Shown here in pieces: positions 48,244-56,942 of a stretch of DNA of 64,000 bases. The notes under the pieces were generated by a model. The model ran no database searches and was not told the DNA's origin. It worked only from the letters and a program-made list of their open reading frames with translations. Made by a program: the position numbers and the translations under genes. The stretch is from positions 1-64,000 of the forward strand of contig CAVOGX010000013.1 in NCBI GenBank assembly GCA_963695505.1, read 5' to 3'. The DNA is from JACSRF01 sp963695505 (lineage in GTDB: Bacteria; Chloroflexota; Anaerolineae; Promineifilales; Promineifilaceae). Numbering within the stretch: position 1 is the stretch's first letter; each line of letters opens with the position of its first letter.

Positions 48244-49404
48244 TCATTCTTTCGGCGGCTTGTCGGCATCCTTCAGGCGCGCCTCCGGCGTGGGCGACCC
48301 GGCAACCCAGGCCCCAAAACGGCGCATCCAGCGGCGTATGCGGGAGCGGACGCGGGCCAATCCGTAACGCGTCTGCTGCCACCGCCGTTTAATCACCGAC
48401 ACTTCCGGCAGCGTCACGTCCCACTTCACCACAGCCGCTGCCCAGGTCAGGCCGCCGCCAAAGCCGACAAACACCAAATTATCGTCAGGGTGTAGTTTGC
48501 CCTCTTTTAGCGCATCGCACAAGGCCAATGGAATAGAAGCGGCCGACGTGTTTCCGATGCGGTCCAGGTTTGTGTAAAACTTGTCCACCGGCATCTTCAG
48601 CTTTTTGGCCGCCGTTTGAATGATGCGCACGTTGGCCTGGTGGGGCACGACCAGAGAGACGTCGGCCATAGTCAGGTTAGCTTTTTTTACGACGTCTTCT
48701 ATGGCGTCACTAACCACGTTGGTGGCAAAGCGAAACACCTGACGGCCGTTCATATGGATGGTGGGCTTATGGCCATTCTGGTACGCCGTACCGTAAATGG
48801 GGATGGGGTTCTCCTGCAAGTTATACAGGCTGAGCAAATCCCCGCCGGAGCCATCAGAGCGCAACGTGGAGGAGAGGACCCCGCCGGGCACATCCGAACC
48901 TTTCAGCACCAGCGCCCCCGCTCCATCGCCAAACAAAATACATGTGGCCCGGTCTTTCCAGTCCACCACGCGGGAAAGGGTTTCGGCGCCAATGACAACG
49001 GCCGTATTAATCGCCCCGGAGGCAATGGAATTGGCCGCCAGGCTCAGCCCATACACAAAACCGGAGCAGGCCGCGCTCAGGTCAAAAGCTCCCGCCTTAC
49101 GCGCCCCCAGGTAATCCTGCACCAGCGATGCCGTAGACGGAAAAATGTACTCCGGCGTCGAGGTAGCCACAATAATCATGTCAAGCTGCGCCGGATGTAC
49201 GTCGGACACTGCCAGGGCGCGGGCCGCCGCCTCAAAAGCCAGCGTGGCCGTCGTTTCCTTTTCATTGGCAATACGCCGCTCCCGTATGCCGGTGCGGGTC
49301 AAAATCCACTCATTGGACGTATCCACCAATTTGGCCAGGTCATCATTGGTTATGACCTGCTCCGGTAAATAACAGCCCCAGCCCACAATATGTGCGTATC
49401 TCAT
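48244..49404 (-). CDS. fabH: 3-oxoacyl-ACP synthase III (FabH) with a C-terminal extension
   Basis: It condenses acetyl-CoA (or a branched acyl-CoA) with malonyl-ACP to start fatty acid synthesis. The catalytic Cys is in DLSAACSGFVYGL (~112), His in VVPHQANVRI (~248) and Asn in IGNTSAASIPLAL (~278). The normal end VGFGGGLTWAAAVVKW is followed by about 55 basic residues (RRWQQTRYGLARVRSRIRRW), longer than usual. Other fab genes are not nearby. A perfect hairpin (49428-49489) lies upstream. Confidence 0.93.
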   Translation of the reverse strand: MRYAHIVGWGCYLPEQVITNDDLAKLVDTSNEWILTRTGIRERRIANEKETTATLAFEAAARALAVSDVHPAQLDMIIVATSTPEYIFPSTASLVQDYLGARKAGAFDLSAACSGFVYGLSLAANSIASGAINTAVVIGAETLSRVVDWKDRATCILFGDGAGALVLKGSDVPGGVLSSTLRSDGSGGDLLSLYNLQENPIPIYGTAYQNGHKPTIHMNGRQVFRFATNVVSDAIEDVVKKANLTMADVSLVVPHQANVRIIQTAAKKLKMPVDKFYTNLDRIGNTSAASIPLALCDALKEGKLHPDDNLVFVGFGGGLTWAAAVVKWDVTLPEVSVIKRRWQQTRYGLARVRSRIRRWMRRFGAWVAGSPTPEARLKDADKPPKE

Positions 49405-49427
49405 AGCAATTCCTTCACAAAAAATGA

Positions 49428-49489
49428 GGATTGGGGGTCAGGAAGTGGAATCAGCCGCCAGCTAATCCCCAAACCCTAGCCCCCAATCC
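49428..49489. terminator. Perfect 10-bp hairpin upstream of fabH
   Basis: GGATTGGGGG and CCCCCAATCC pair around a 42-base loop that contains further CCCCAAACCC words. It lies between divergent genes, so a regulatory or structural role is as likely as termination. Confidence 0.5.
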
Positions 49490-49651
49490 CTATTAAGAAC
49501 CCAGGCAGCCCTCCCCGGTTACGGGCAAGATGAAAAGTGTTGCAGAAGTGCAGGATGAAGTTGGGCAGGAGATGGGGTTGTTCGTATAATGCTTTGTGAT
49601 GACAGGTGCGATGCTTTTCTAAGCGTATTGCACTTCATATGGGGCTATCTT

Positions 49652-51535
49652 TTGTTAAAACCTAAACGCATTTTGTTTTTATCGCAATTACTATTTATTT
49701 TGCTGCTGGGGGGATGTGGTCAGGCGGCTAATGATGCGCCGCCGCCGCTGGTGACGGAAATCCCGCCGCCCGCCGCCTTTGATGCGCTAACGGCCGTTTC
49801 CACCCATCCTTCCATCCCCATCCGTGACATGACCGCCCTTACCCGTCAACTGCGCGGGCTGGAGGCCCCCCGCGTGGCCCAAGACACGCCTACCTCCTAT
49901 GCCGTGGGTGACGTGGAGCCCTTCTGGTTCAAAGATTTAGCCGCAGGGAGCAACGAGCAAATCAACGCCCGCCTCGTTTACCGCTCCGACGCCCTAAACA
50001 TGTGGGTACAGGAAGACGCCCAGGTGGACGATTTTGATGTGGTGCGCGCCGGGCAGTTTATTGGGAGCACCATTTTACCCACCAACCGCGCCATTTTTGG
50101 CCGCGAATGGTCCCCCGGCGTCGACGGCGACCCGCGCATCAACGTGCTGCACCTGAAAGAGCTGCGCGGGTTGGGCATTGCCTACTTTTCTTCGAGTGAT
50201 GAGTACGTAACGGCCGTAAACCCCTACTCCAACCAGCGCGAAATGCTCTACGTCAGCCTGCAGGCCGCCGAAGTAGGCAGCGACCGCTACTATGCCACCA
50301 TCGCCCACGAGCTGCAGCACATGAGCCTGTGGCACATCGACCGCAATGAAGACGCCTGGGCCAGCGAAGGGCTGTCGGAACTGGCCGTGCACCTCAACGG
50401 CTACCCCACCAACCGCGAGCAAACCTACGCCAGCCAGCCCGACATTCAACTGACCGACTTGCAGCACGATCCCGACGCCATTGCCCGCCATTACGCCGCC
50501 GCCTTCCTCTTCACCACCTATTTTCATGACCGCTTTGGCGATGCGGCCGTGCAGGCCCTGGTGCAGCACGCCGAGAATGGCCCCGCCGGATTTGACGCTG
50601 TGCTGGCCGAAATGGGCACTGGCCTGACTTTTGACGACCTCTTCGCCGACTGGCTGGCGGCCAATTACCTTAACAGCATTGGTCGCGAGCAGGGCGTCTA
50701 TAGCTACACAAGCGTGATGCTGCCTCCGCTGGAAACGAGCACGGGCTTACAAGCAGAAACGGCCGTAAACCAGTATGGCGCCGATTTCATTGCCGTTTCC
50801 GGCACACAGCCCGTCACCCTGGATTTCACCGGCACGCAGCAGGTGTCCACTATCGCCGCCACCCCCCACAGCGGCAGCTTCTACTGGGTCAGCTACCCCG
50901 CCGACGAGTCGGACATGCACCTGACCCGTGCTTTTGACCTGACCGGGCTGGACGCGGCCACCCTTACCTTCTGGTCGTGGTACGACCTGGAGGAAGGGTG
51001 GGATTATGGCTACACGGCCGTTTCCACCGACGGCGGCACAAGCTGGACGCTGCTGGAATCCACCACCACCACCACGAATAACCCCCAGGGTAACGGTTTT
51101 GGCCCCGGCTACACCGGCAGCTCTGGCGGATGGGTGCAGGAAACGGCCGATCTCACTCCCTTTGCCGGGCGGGAAATCTTGCTGCGCTTCCAGGTGGTTA
51201 CCGACGACGCTGTACACCTGGACGGATGGGCCATTGACGACATCGCCATCCCTGAGTTAGGCTATGCCGATGACGCAGAGGATGTCGGTGAGAATTGGCA
51301 AGCAGAAGGGTTTGTGCGCCTCACCGCCACCTTGCCGCAGCGTTTCCTGGTGCAGCAAATTTTACTGGGGGATGAGACAGTGCAGGTGAAACACCTGCCC
51401 CTTAACTCCGAACAGCAAGGACGCTGGACGATTCCGCTGAGCGCGGAGACGCCGGAAGCAATCATCATCGTGGCCGGCATGACGCCTTTTACGCGGGAAA
51501 CGGCCGCATATGCTTATGAAATTAGCAACGAGTGA
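49652..51535 (+). CDS. Lipoprotein metallopeptidase-like protein (HExxH), first of two paralogs
   Basis: From TTG 49652 the N-terminus reads LKPKRILFLSQLLFILLLGGCGQ, a lipoprotein signal with lipobox LGGC. The peptidase domain has TIAHELQHMSLWHIDRNEDAWASEGLSELA: HExxH, a following His and a Glu ~20 residues on, as in gluzincin-like M30/M6-type proteins. The C-terminal part includes an immune-inhibitor-A-like jelly roll (LTFWSWYDLEEGWDYGYTAVS...WAIDDIAIPEL). It is about 627 residues, anchored outside the membrane, and probably cuts proteins. The start codon is uncertain; an ATG at 49589 would put an unlikely segment before the lipobox. Its stop is ten bases before the next paralog. Confidence 0.78.
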   Translation: MLKPKRILFLSQLLFILLLGGCGQAANDAPPPLVTEIPPPAAFDALTAVSTHPSIPIRDMTALTRQLRGLEAPRVAQDTPTSYAVGDVEPFWFKDLAAGSNEQINARLVYRSDALNMWVQEDAQVDDFDVVRAGQFIGSTILPTNRAIFGREWSPGVDGDPRINVLHLKELRGLGIAYFSSSDEYVTAVNPYSNQREMLYVSLQAAEVGSDRYYATIAHELQHMSLWHIDRNEDAWASEGLSELAVHLNGYPTNREQTYASQPDIQLTDLQHDPDAIARHYAAAFLFTTYFHDRFGDAAVQALVQHAENGPAGFDAVLAEMGTGLTFDDLFADWLAANYLNSIGREQGVYSYTSVMLPPLETSTGLQAETAVNQYGADFIAVSGTQPVTLDFTGTQQVSTIAATPHSGSFYWVSYPADESDMHLTRAFDLTGLDAATLTFWSWYDLEEGWDYGYTAVSTDGGTSWTLLESTTTTTNNPQGNGFGPGYTGSSGGWVQETADLTPFAGREILLRFQVVTDDAVHLDGWAIDDIAIPELGYADDAEDVGENWQAEGFVRLTATLPQRFLVQQILLGDETVQVKHLPLNSEQQGRWTIPLSAETPEAIIIVAGMTPFTRETAAYAYEISNE

Positions 51536-51545
51536 GTGGCAAGCC

Positions 51546-53672
51546 ATGAATGATTACACAACTGAGACCAAGCCCAACCCCAACCGTAAATTCTTCATCG
51601 CCTGTGGCGGCTGCCTGGGCGTGCTCGTGATCGCCTTTCTCTGTGTGGGGCTGGGGTTGGGGGTAGCAGCCTTCACCTATTGGCGAGATGGTAACGGCAA
51701 TCTGGCCACGCAAATTGCGCAATTGCTGGAAACCACTGAGCCGACCATTGCGGCAACGGCCGTTGTTCCCCCACCCGCCACCGCGACCCCGCGCCTCAAA
51801 CCCAGCGTCACGCCCGCAGCCCAGCCAATTGCCAGCGAAACGGCCGTAATCACCGTGACGCCTCTACCAGAAGTCGATCCTTTACCCATCCCCGTACCTG
51901 ATACCATCATCCAGGTCCCGGCTCCCGCCAGCGCTTTCCGCGACCTGGAAAAACTTTACAGGGCCGAGTATCCGCCTCACGACTACTTTGAAACCGCCAA
52001 CCGCCTGGGCAAAGAAGGGCTGACGGAGCGCACCATCACTGCCCCCGCCTACCAAATTGGCGACGTGCAAACCTTCCTCACCGACGAAGGCAGCATCCAG
52101 GCCACCCTAATGGCCGCCACCGACCACACCTATTTCTGGGTAGAAAATGACCTGGACGTTAGCGAAAAGGCCATTCTCGCCGCCGCCAACCGCGTGGAAA
52201 ATGAATATTATCCCCTGCTGGTCAACCTTTTTGGCGATATCTGGCGACCCGGCGTTGACAATGACCCACGCTTTTCCATCCTGCACCTGCGCCTGCCCAT
52301 CGATGCGTCGGAGCTGGGCTTTTTCTCCAGCATGGATGAATATCCGCGGGCGCTCTACGGCGATTCCAATCAGCAGGAACTCATTTACCTCAACATGGCG
52401 GCCATGGACGTGGGCGAAGACATTTACTACGGCACGCTGGTGCACGAAATCCAGCACCTCATTCAGTGGAACGTTGATCCCAATGAGGCAACCTGGCTCA
52501 ACGAAGGGCTGTCCCAACTGGCCGAAATTTACGTGGGGTTGGAAACGGCCGATTCCTACTATTACGAGCGCCAGCCCGACGTTCGCCTGAACACATGGGA
52601 GTACGACGAAGACGTGGTAGACGCCCATTACAGCGGCGCTTATCTGTTTTCCGTGTACCTGTGGGAGCAGATGGGCGACGCCGCCATCCAAGAGCTTTCC
52701 CGCCATCCCGCCAATGACATGGCCGGCGTGCGTTCTGTGCTGGCTGGCTATGAGCAGCGCAGCCTGGAACAGTTTATGGGCGATTGGGCCGCCGCCAACT
52801 ACCTGGATGACCCGGCTGCCGGGAAAGCGTATGCTTACAACAACCTGGACCCCGGCACGCCTGACCTGCAAATGCGCATCCGCCAGTTCCCTTACGAGCG
52901 CACCGATGCTCTCCCCCAATATGGCGTTCATTACTACGCCCTCAGCAATACAGGCAAGACCACCATCAGCTTTGCTGGGGATACCCTGACCGACCTGATG
53001 GGCGCCGCACCGCTGAGCGGGCGGCAGGTATGGTTCGCCCCGGCCATGGACGAAACCAGCGCCAGGCTGACGCTGCGCTTCGATTTGCGCGGACTGGACG
53101 AGGCTACGCTGGCTTTTAACGCCTGGTACGATCTGGAAGAGGAGTGGGATTTTGCCTACGTGGCCGTATCCACCAATGAAGGGGCAACGTGGGATTTGCT
53201 TTCCCCGGAAAATATGGCGGTTGGAGATTACGGTCCGGCTTTTAACGGCCGTTCCGACTCCGCCAGCAGCGCCGTCAATGGCTGGGTGCAGGAAGCCATC
53301 TCCCTCAACCAGTATGTGGGCCAGGAGGTACTGGTGCGCTTTGAAGCGCTGACGGACTCTTCGATTTTAGGCCAGGGGTTTGCCGTCGATAACGTCCACA
53401 TCCCCCAAATGAATGCCGTGAATGCGTTGGAAACGGCCGTTTCTGGCTGGGATGCCGCCGGGTTTGTGCAGACGGGCTGGCAGTTACCGCAGCAGTGGCA
53501 GGTGCGGCTCATACACCTGGGCGACAAGCCCCAGGTTGTACCTTTGCCACTTAATGCCCTCAATCAGGGGCAGTGGACGGTCGAATTGGGAGAAAGCGGT
53601 GGCGTTTTGGTCATCACCCCCCTCACGCCCTTCACCGATGACACCGCCAATTACTGGCTGGCGGTCGAATAA
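51546..53672 (+). CDS. Membrane-anchored metallopeptidase-like protein (HExxH), second paralog
   Basis: This 708-residue protein has one membrane anchor (residues about 21-45), then a Pro/Thr-rich stalk (PPPATATPRLKPSVTP), then the same domain order as its neighbour. LVHEIQHLIQWNVDPNEATWLNEGLSQLAE is the metal site, and LAFNAWYDLEEEWDFAYVAVS...FAVDNVHIPQ is the jelly-roll module. The pair arose by tandem duplication, but one copy is a lipoprotein and the other has a transmembrane stalk. It is probably an ectopeptidase; the targets are unknown. It is co-transcribed with the first copy. Confidence 0.8.
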   Translation: MNDYTTETKPNPNRKFFIACGGCLGVLVIAFLCVGLGLGVAAFTYWRDGNGNLATQIAQLLETTEPTIAATAVVPPPATATPRLKPSVTPAAQPIASETAVITVTPLPEVDPLPIPVPDTIIQVPAPASAFRDLEKLYRAEYPPHDYFETANRLGKEGLTERTITAPAYQIGDVQTFLTDEGSIQATLMAATDHTYFWVENDLDVSEKAILAAANRVENEYYPLLVNLFGDIWRPGVDNDPRFSILHLRLPIDASELGFFSSMDEYPRALYGDSNQQELIYLNMAAMDVGEDIYYGTLVHEIQHLIQWNVDPNEATWLNEGLSQLAEIYVGLETADSYYYERQPDVRLNTWEYDEDVVDAHYSGAYLFSVYLWEQMGDAAIQELSRHPANDMAGVRSVLAGYEQRSLEQFMGDWAAANYLDDPAAGKAYAYNNLDPGTPDLQMRIRQFPYERTDALPQYGVHYYALSNTGKTTISFAGDTLTDLMGAAPLSGRQVWFAPAMDETSARLTLRFDLRGLDEATLAFNAWYDLEEEWDFAYVAVSTNEGATWDLLSPENMAVGDYGPAFNGRSDSASSAVNGWVQEAISLNQYVGQEVLVRFEALTDSSILGQGFAVDNVHIPQMNAVNALETAVSGWDAAGFVQTGWQLPQQWQVRLIHLGDKPQVVPLPLNALNQGQWTVELGESGGVLVITPLTPFTDDTANYWLAVE

Positions 53673-53674
53673 AA

Positions 53675-53716
53675 CATGCGCCATACGCGGCGAAGCAATC
53701 CATTGTATGGCGCATG
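53675..53716. terminator. Perfect 12-bp hairpin between convergent genes
   Basis: CATGCGCCATAC and GTATGGCGCATG flank an 18-base loop directly after the peptidase stop. It can serve both the peptidase operon and the YtxH gene. Confidence 0.7.
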
Positions 53717-53731
53717 ACAATAGATGAAACG

Positions 53732-53941
53732 CTAAGCTCCCTTCATCTGTTGGTACTCAGACTCTTTGGCCTGGTAGGTCTCGTCGTAGGCTTTTTGGAA
53801 TTCCTCTTTGGCCGCGGCAATCCGCGCGGCAACGTCTGCCTTCAAATCTTCGCCTGAAGCGGGCGTCAGCAGCAAGGCGGTAACCGCACCCACCAGCGCC
53901 CCGCTCATAGCCCCTGCCAGAAAGCTAAACAGTTTGTTCAT
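53732..53941 (-). CDS. YtxH-like small protein
   Basis: This 69-residue protein starts with one glycine/alanine-rich membrane helix (FSFLAGAMSGALVGAVTALLLTPASGEDLKADV) followed by a charged coiled-coil tail. The sequence LTPxSGxxLR-like after the helix is the YtxH signature. Such proteins are small, often stress-related membrane proteins of unclear function. The ATG follows AAGGGAGGC. Confidence 0.82.
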   Translation of the reverse strand: MNKLFSFLAGAMSGALVGAVTALLLTPASGEDLKADVAARIAAAKEEFQKAYDETYQAKESEYQQMKGA

Positions 53942-54066
53942 GAAAATGCCTCCCTTTTGTAATCGGTCATTTTGCTGATTATACTCGAAATTCGGAGATG
54001 GAAACGGCCGTTGCTATAATCACCCTCAACACCTTCTACCCATAACCATTCAGCAAAGGAGTCCCC

Positions 54067-54345
54067 ATGTCCGAATACATCGAGATCGAAACCGAACTCA
54101 GCGACGACGGACAGCGTATGCACTTTTACACCAACCTGACCCTTACCGACCAGAAGGAGGAAACCTATCACTCCCTGGATGAGATGGCCGAGGGTTCGCC
54201 TCTAGCCCAGGCATTGTCCGTCATTCCTGGCATTTCCCATCTAACCATTGAAGGCAACGACATGACCCTGGCCATCGACTCCGACGTCGATTGGTACGCC
54301 ATTGTCGCCGACGTTTCCGCAGCAATTAAGGACTTCTTTCTGTAA
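54067..54345 (+). CDS. NifU N-terminal (Nfu-N)-like small protein
   Basis: This 92-residue protein carries SPLAQALSVIPGISHLTIEGNDMTLAIDSDVDWYAI, which matches the Nfu N-terminal domain pattern (SPLAxxLFxIxGVxxVxxxxDxITVxK...DW). That domain accompanies Fe-S scaffold proteins but does not bind the cluster itself. Here it stands alone without the CxxC NifU domain. The ATG follows AAAGGAG. It may act with the IscA-type protein at 59005, which is an inference. Confidence 0.72.
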   Translation: MSEYIEIETELSDDGQRMHFYTNLTLTDQKEETYHSLDEMAEGSPLAQALSVIPGISHLTIEGNDMTLAIDSDVDWYAIVADVSAAIKDFFL

Positions 54346-54349
54346 GCAG

Positions 54350-54415
54350 TAGCTAATAACTGGAGACTAAAGACAGGAGACTACTAATCTCCAATCTTCA
54401 GTTTCTAGTCCTCTC
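54350..54415. repeat. Word-repeat spacer with GGAGACTA / CTAATCTCC
   Basis: CTGGAGACTAAAGACAGG, AGACTACTAATCTCC and CAATCTTCAGTTTCTAG form imperfect inverted repeats between the Nfu-N-like gene and the next exporter. Same class as the other spacers. Confidence 0.6.
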
Positions 54416-54419
54416 TTCC

Positions 54420-55946
54420 ATGACTTCCGTCACTAACCGCTCTTCCTCCCCCCGGCTCATTCTCGCCGTCGTCGCTTTTGGCGTCTTCGTTGCCGCCGAC
54501 GACCTGACGGTCGTTTCCACCATGCTGCGCCAAATCATCTTCGACCTGGAAATCCCCCTGCCAGAAGGGCTGGACCAGGCAGCCTGGATCGTCAACGCCT
54601 ATCTCATCGCCTACGTGGTGGTGATGCCCTTTATCGGGCGGCTTAGCGACATTTTGGGTCGCCGCGCCGTGTACGTAGGCGCGCTGCTGCTATTTTTGGC
54701 AGGCTCCATCTGGGTGCCGCTAGCCCCTGACCTGAACAGCTTCATTGTGGGGCGGGTGCTGACGGCGCTGGGCGGTGGCGCCATGGTCCCGGTAGCTATG
54801 GCTGTGGTCGGCGACGTGTATCCCCGCGAGAAACGAGCCAGCGCCTTGGGCACGCTGGGCGCCATAGACACGGCCGGCTGGGTGTGGGGGCCGCTGTATG
54901 GCGCGCTGCTCATTCGCTTTTTGAGCTGGCAGTGGCAATTTTACCTGAATATTCCCCTCAGCCTGCTGGGCATAGCTGCCGCCTGGTGGGCGCTGCGCGA
55001 CTTGCCCCAATCCGCTAAACGCGAGCGTATCGATTGGCTGGGAACGGCCGTTCTCACTGCCGCTCTCCTTGCTCTGAACGTCGCCCTGCTGGGCAGCGGT
55101 GACGTGCAGGCCGCCGGTGGTTTCGCTAACCTCGGCGACACCGAACCGGCCAATCTGGGCTGGCTTTATGCCGCCGCTGCTATTTTCTTCGTCCTCTTCC
55201 TCCTAATCGAACGCCGCCCACCTCCTTTACCCCTCCGCCCCTCCGCCCCTCCACTCATTGACCTCACCCTCTTCCGCTGCCGCAACTTCAGCCCGGCTAT
55301 TCTCATCAACTTTCTCGTAGGCGGGGTGCTGATTATCGCCATGGTAAACGTGCCGCTGGTGATCAATGTGCTGGAATTCGATGTGGAAACGGCCGCCCTC
55401 ACCAGCGGCTATTTGCTCAGCGGCATGACGGGGGCAATGGCGGTAACCGCTTACGTGGGGGGGCGCTTGACGGAACGCTTCAGCTATCGCCCGGTGACGC
55501 TATTGGGGCTGGCTTTGTGCGCCCTTGGCATGGGCTTAATGGGCAGCCGCTGGGTGGTGGGCACACCTTACGGCGAAATGGCGTGGCAGCTGGCCGTGTT
55601 GGGAGTTGGTTTTGGGCTGGTGATTGCGCCAGTGGGAACGGCCGTCATCAACGCCGCGCCAGACAACCAGCGGGGCATTGCTTCTAGCCTGGTCATTGTG
55701 CTGCGTCTGATGGGGATGAGCGTAGGGCTTTCCGCACTGACGGCGTGGGGGTTGCACCGCTTCGACATTTTGCGTACGCAAATCCCACTGCCCGACCTGC
55801 CCCTTTCCGACCCCATTTACCAGCAGGCCATCATCGATGGGCTGACCCAGGTTACGGTGCAGGTGCTCACCGAAACTTTTTTGGTTTCGGCAGCGGTGGC
55901 AGGCGCAGCGTGGCTGGTCAGTCTGCGCCTGCGGCGGGAAAACTGA
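54420..55946 (+). CDS. MFS transporter, DHA2-like
   Basis: This 508-residue protein has about 14 hydrophobic helices. Motif A GRLSDILGRRAVY and a QAAWIVNAYLIAYVVVMP first-helix-pair text match DHA2-type exporters, and AVDDLTVVST-type text in helix 1 is the usual D/E position. A proline-rich linker (RRPPPLPLRPSAPP) lies in the middle. The substrate is unknown. Its stop is two bases from the stop of the convergent L7/L12-like gene. Confidence 0.88.
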   Translation: MTSVTNRSSSPRLILAVVAFGVFVAADDLTVVSTMLRQIIFDLEIPLPEGLDQAAWIVNAYLIAYVVVMPFIGRLSDILGRRAVYVGALLLFLAGSIWVPLAPDLNSFIVGRVLTALGGGAMVPVAMAVVGDVYPREKRASALGTLGAIDTAGWVWGPLYGALLIRFLSWQWQFYLNIPLSLLGIAAAWWALRDLPQSAKRERIDWLGTAVLTAALLALNVALLGSGDVQAAGGFANLGDTEPANLGWLYAAAAIFFVLFLLIERRPPPLPLRPSAPPLIDLTLFRCRNFSPAILINFLVGGVLIIAMVNVPLVINVLEFDVETAALTSGYLLSGMTGAMAVTAYVGGRLTERFSYRPVTLLGLALCALGMGLMGSRWVVGTPYGEMAWQLAVLGVGFGLVIAPVGTAVINAAPDNQRGIASSLVIVLRLMGMSVGLSALTAWGLHRFDILRTQIPLPDLPLSDPIYQQAIIDGLTQVTVQVLTETFLVSAAVAGAAWLVSLRLRREN

Positions 55947-55948
55947 GA

Positions 55949-56851
55949 TTACTTTGCTGGCTGCTCTTCAGGTTCCAGAATTTCAACGGTGGCGCCAAAG
56001 GCTTCCAGTTTCTCCAGGGCTTGCAGCACCTGGTCAGCGCCGACATTTTTCAAGATGTAGCCGGGTCCGCCATCAACCAAAGCGGTGGCCTGCATCATGT
56101 CTGTCTGCAAAATTTCGGCCAGAGCGCGCACAACGCCAACCCGGTCACTCCCTACTTCTGACAGCCACAGGGCGTAACCAAGTATTTCGGCCGCGGAATG
56201 CGGCCCTTCCTGGTCTGCCCTTTCTTGCAGTTCATCAATATCGACGACGGCGCCCACCATTTGTAAATAGGTTTGGGCCTTAACGGCCGTTTCCTGATCC
56301 ACGCCTTCCAGCACAATCAATGGCAGCGCCTCTTCCAATTTGGCAAGTCCGGGAATAGTCCGCCCGGTGATGCGCTGCACGCCGTCCAGCACCCGCTCGC
56401 CCAACAGCCCAATGGAGGTCAAGGTAACGGCATAGTTGCCTTTGCGAATGGAAAATGGCTTTTTTTGCTGGCGCGCGGGTTTCTGCGCCGATTTTACTTC
56501 TGACGGAACTGTTACATTTTCCGAGGACGTGGGCAAGCCAATAATTTCGGTCTTCACCCCCAGCCGGTCCAGCTTTCGTTGGGCAGCAACGGCCGTTTCC
56601 GCACTCACGTGGATCAGCAGGGGGGCAGGTAACTGGTTGAGCAATAGCAAGACTTCCGAAAGCTCTAAGCCCGTCAGGTCACGGATGATGGCTACAGCGC
56701 TGTTTTGTTTGGCGCCTACGCTGCGCAAAATCAGGCTGGCCTTGCCCTGGGGCTTTTTCTGGCTCAGCATTCCCAACTTGCGGCGCAGCAGCACCTGCTG
56801 GGATTCCACCATACCCACCATTTCCAATATGCGGCGTAACGTTTGATTCAT
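55949..56851 (-). CDS. Protein with three L7/L12 C-terminal-like domains
   Basis: This is a 300-residue protein. Three segments follow the ribosomal L7/L12 C-terminal fold pattern. The first (~38-105) reads SLILRSVGAKQNSAVAIIRD...LGVKTEI, the second (~141-210) AVTLTSIGLLGERVLDGVQR...VGAVVDI and the third (~225-297) LWLSEVGSDRVGVVRALAEI...FGATVEIL. The L7/L12 dimerisation domain is missing; instead a short helical leader MNQTLRRILEM is present. In ribosomes this domain contacts elongation factors, so a factor-binding or decoy role is possible but unproven. ATG 56851 follows AGGGATGG; an ATG at 56875 is in frame. A terminator and aspS lie upstream on the same strand. Confidence 0.75.
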   Translation of the reverse strand: MNQTLRRILEMVGMVESQQVLLRRKLGMLSQKKPQGKASLILRSVGAKQNSAVAIIRDLTGLELSEVLLLLNQLPAPLLIHVSAETAVAAQRKLDRLGVKTEIIGLPTSSENVTVPSEVKSAQKPARQQKKPFSIRKGNYAVTLTSIGLLGERVLDGVQRITGRTIPGLAKLEEALPLIVLEGVDQETAVKAQTYLQMVGAVVDIDELQERADQEGPHSAAEILGYALWLSEVGSDRVGVVRALAEILQTDMMQATALVDGGPGYILKNVGADQVLQALEKLEAFGATVEILEPEEQPAK

Positions 56852-56873
56852 GCCATCCATCCCTATGCGCAAC

Positions 56874-56912
56874 AAATAAAAAAGACCTGCGCGGCCAATG
56901 CCGCGTCAGGTC
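56874..56912 (-). terminator. Intrinsic terminator of aspS
   Basis: On the minus strand, AGACCTGACGCGGC...GCCGCGCAGGTCT (13 bp with one bulge) is followed by TTTTTTAT. Very strong form, 30 bases after the aspS stop. Confidence 0.9.
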
Positions 56913-56942
56913 TATCATACAATGGGAACTACCCGCTGTAAA

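Noticed and set aside
47386..48495. Long ORF opposite the CcmC-like gene and fabH
   Set aside because: It is the complement of two well-supported genes; its residue mix (Pro, Arg, His, Gln) is typical of a shadow frame.
52107..52931. 274-codon minus-strand ORF inside the second metallopeptidase
   Set aside because: It is antisense to conserved catalytic sequence and has no start signal.
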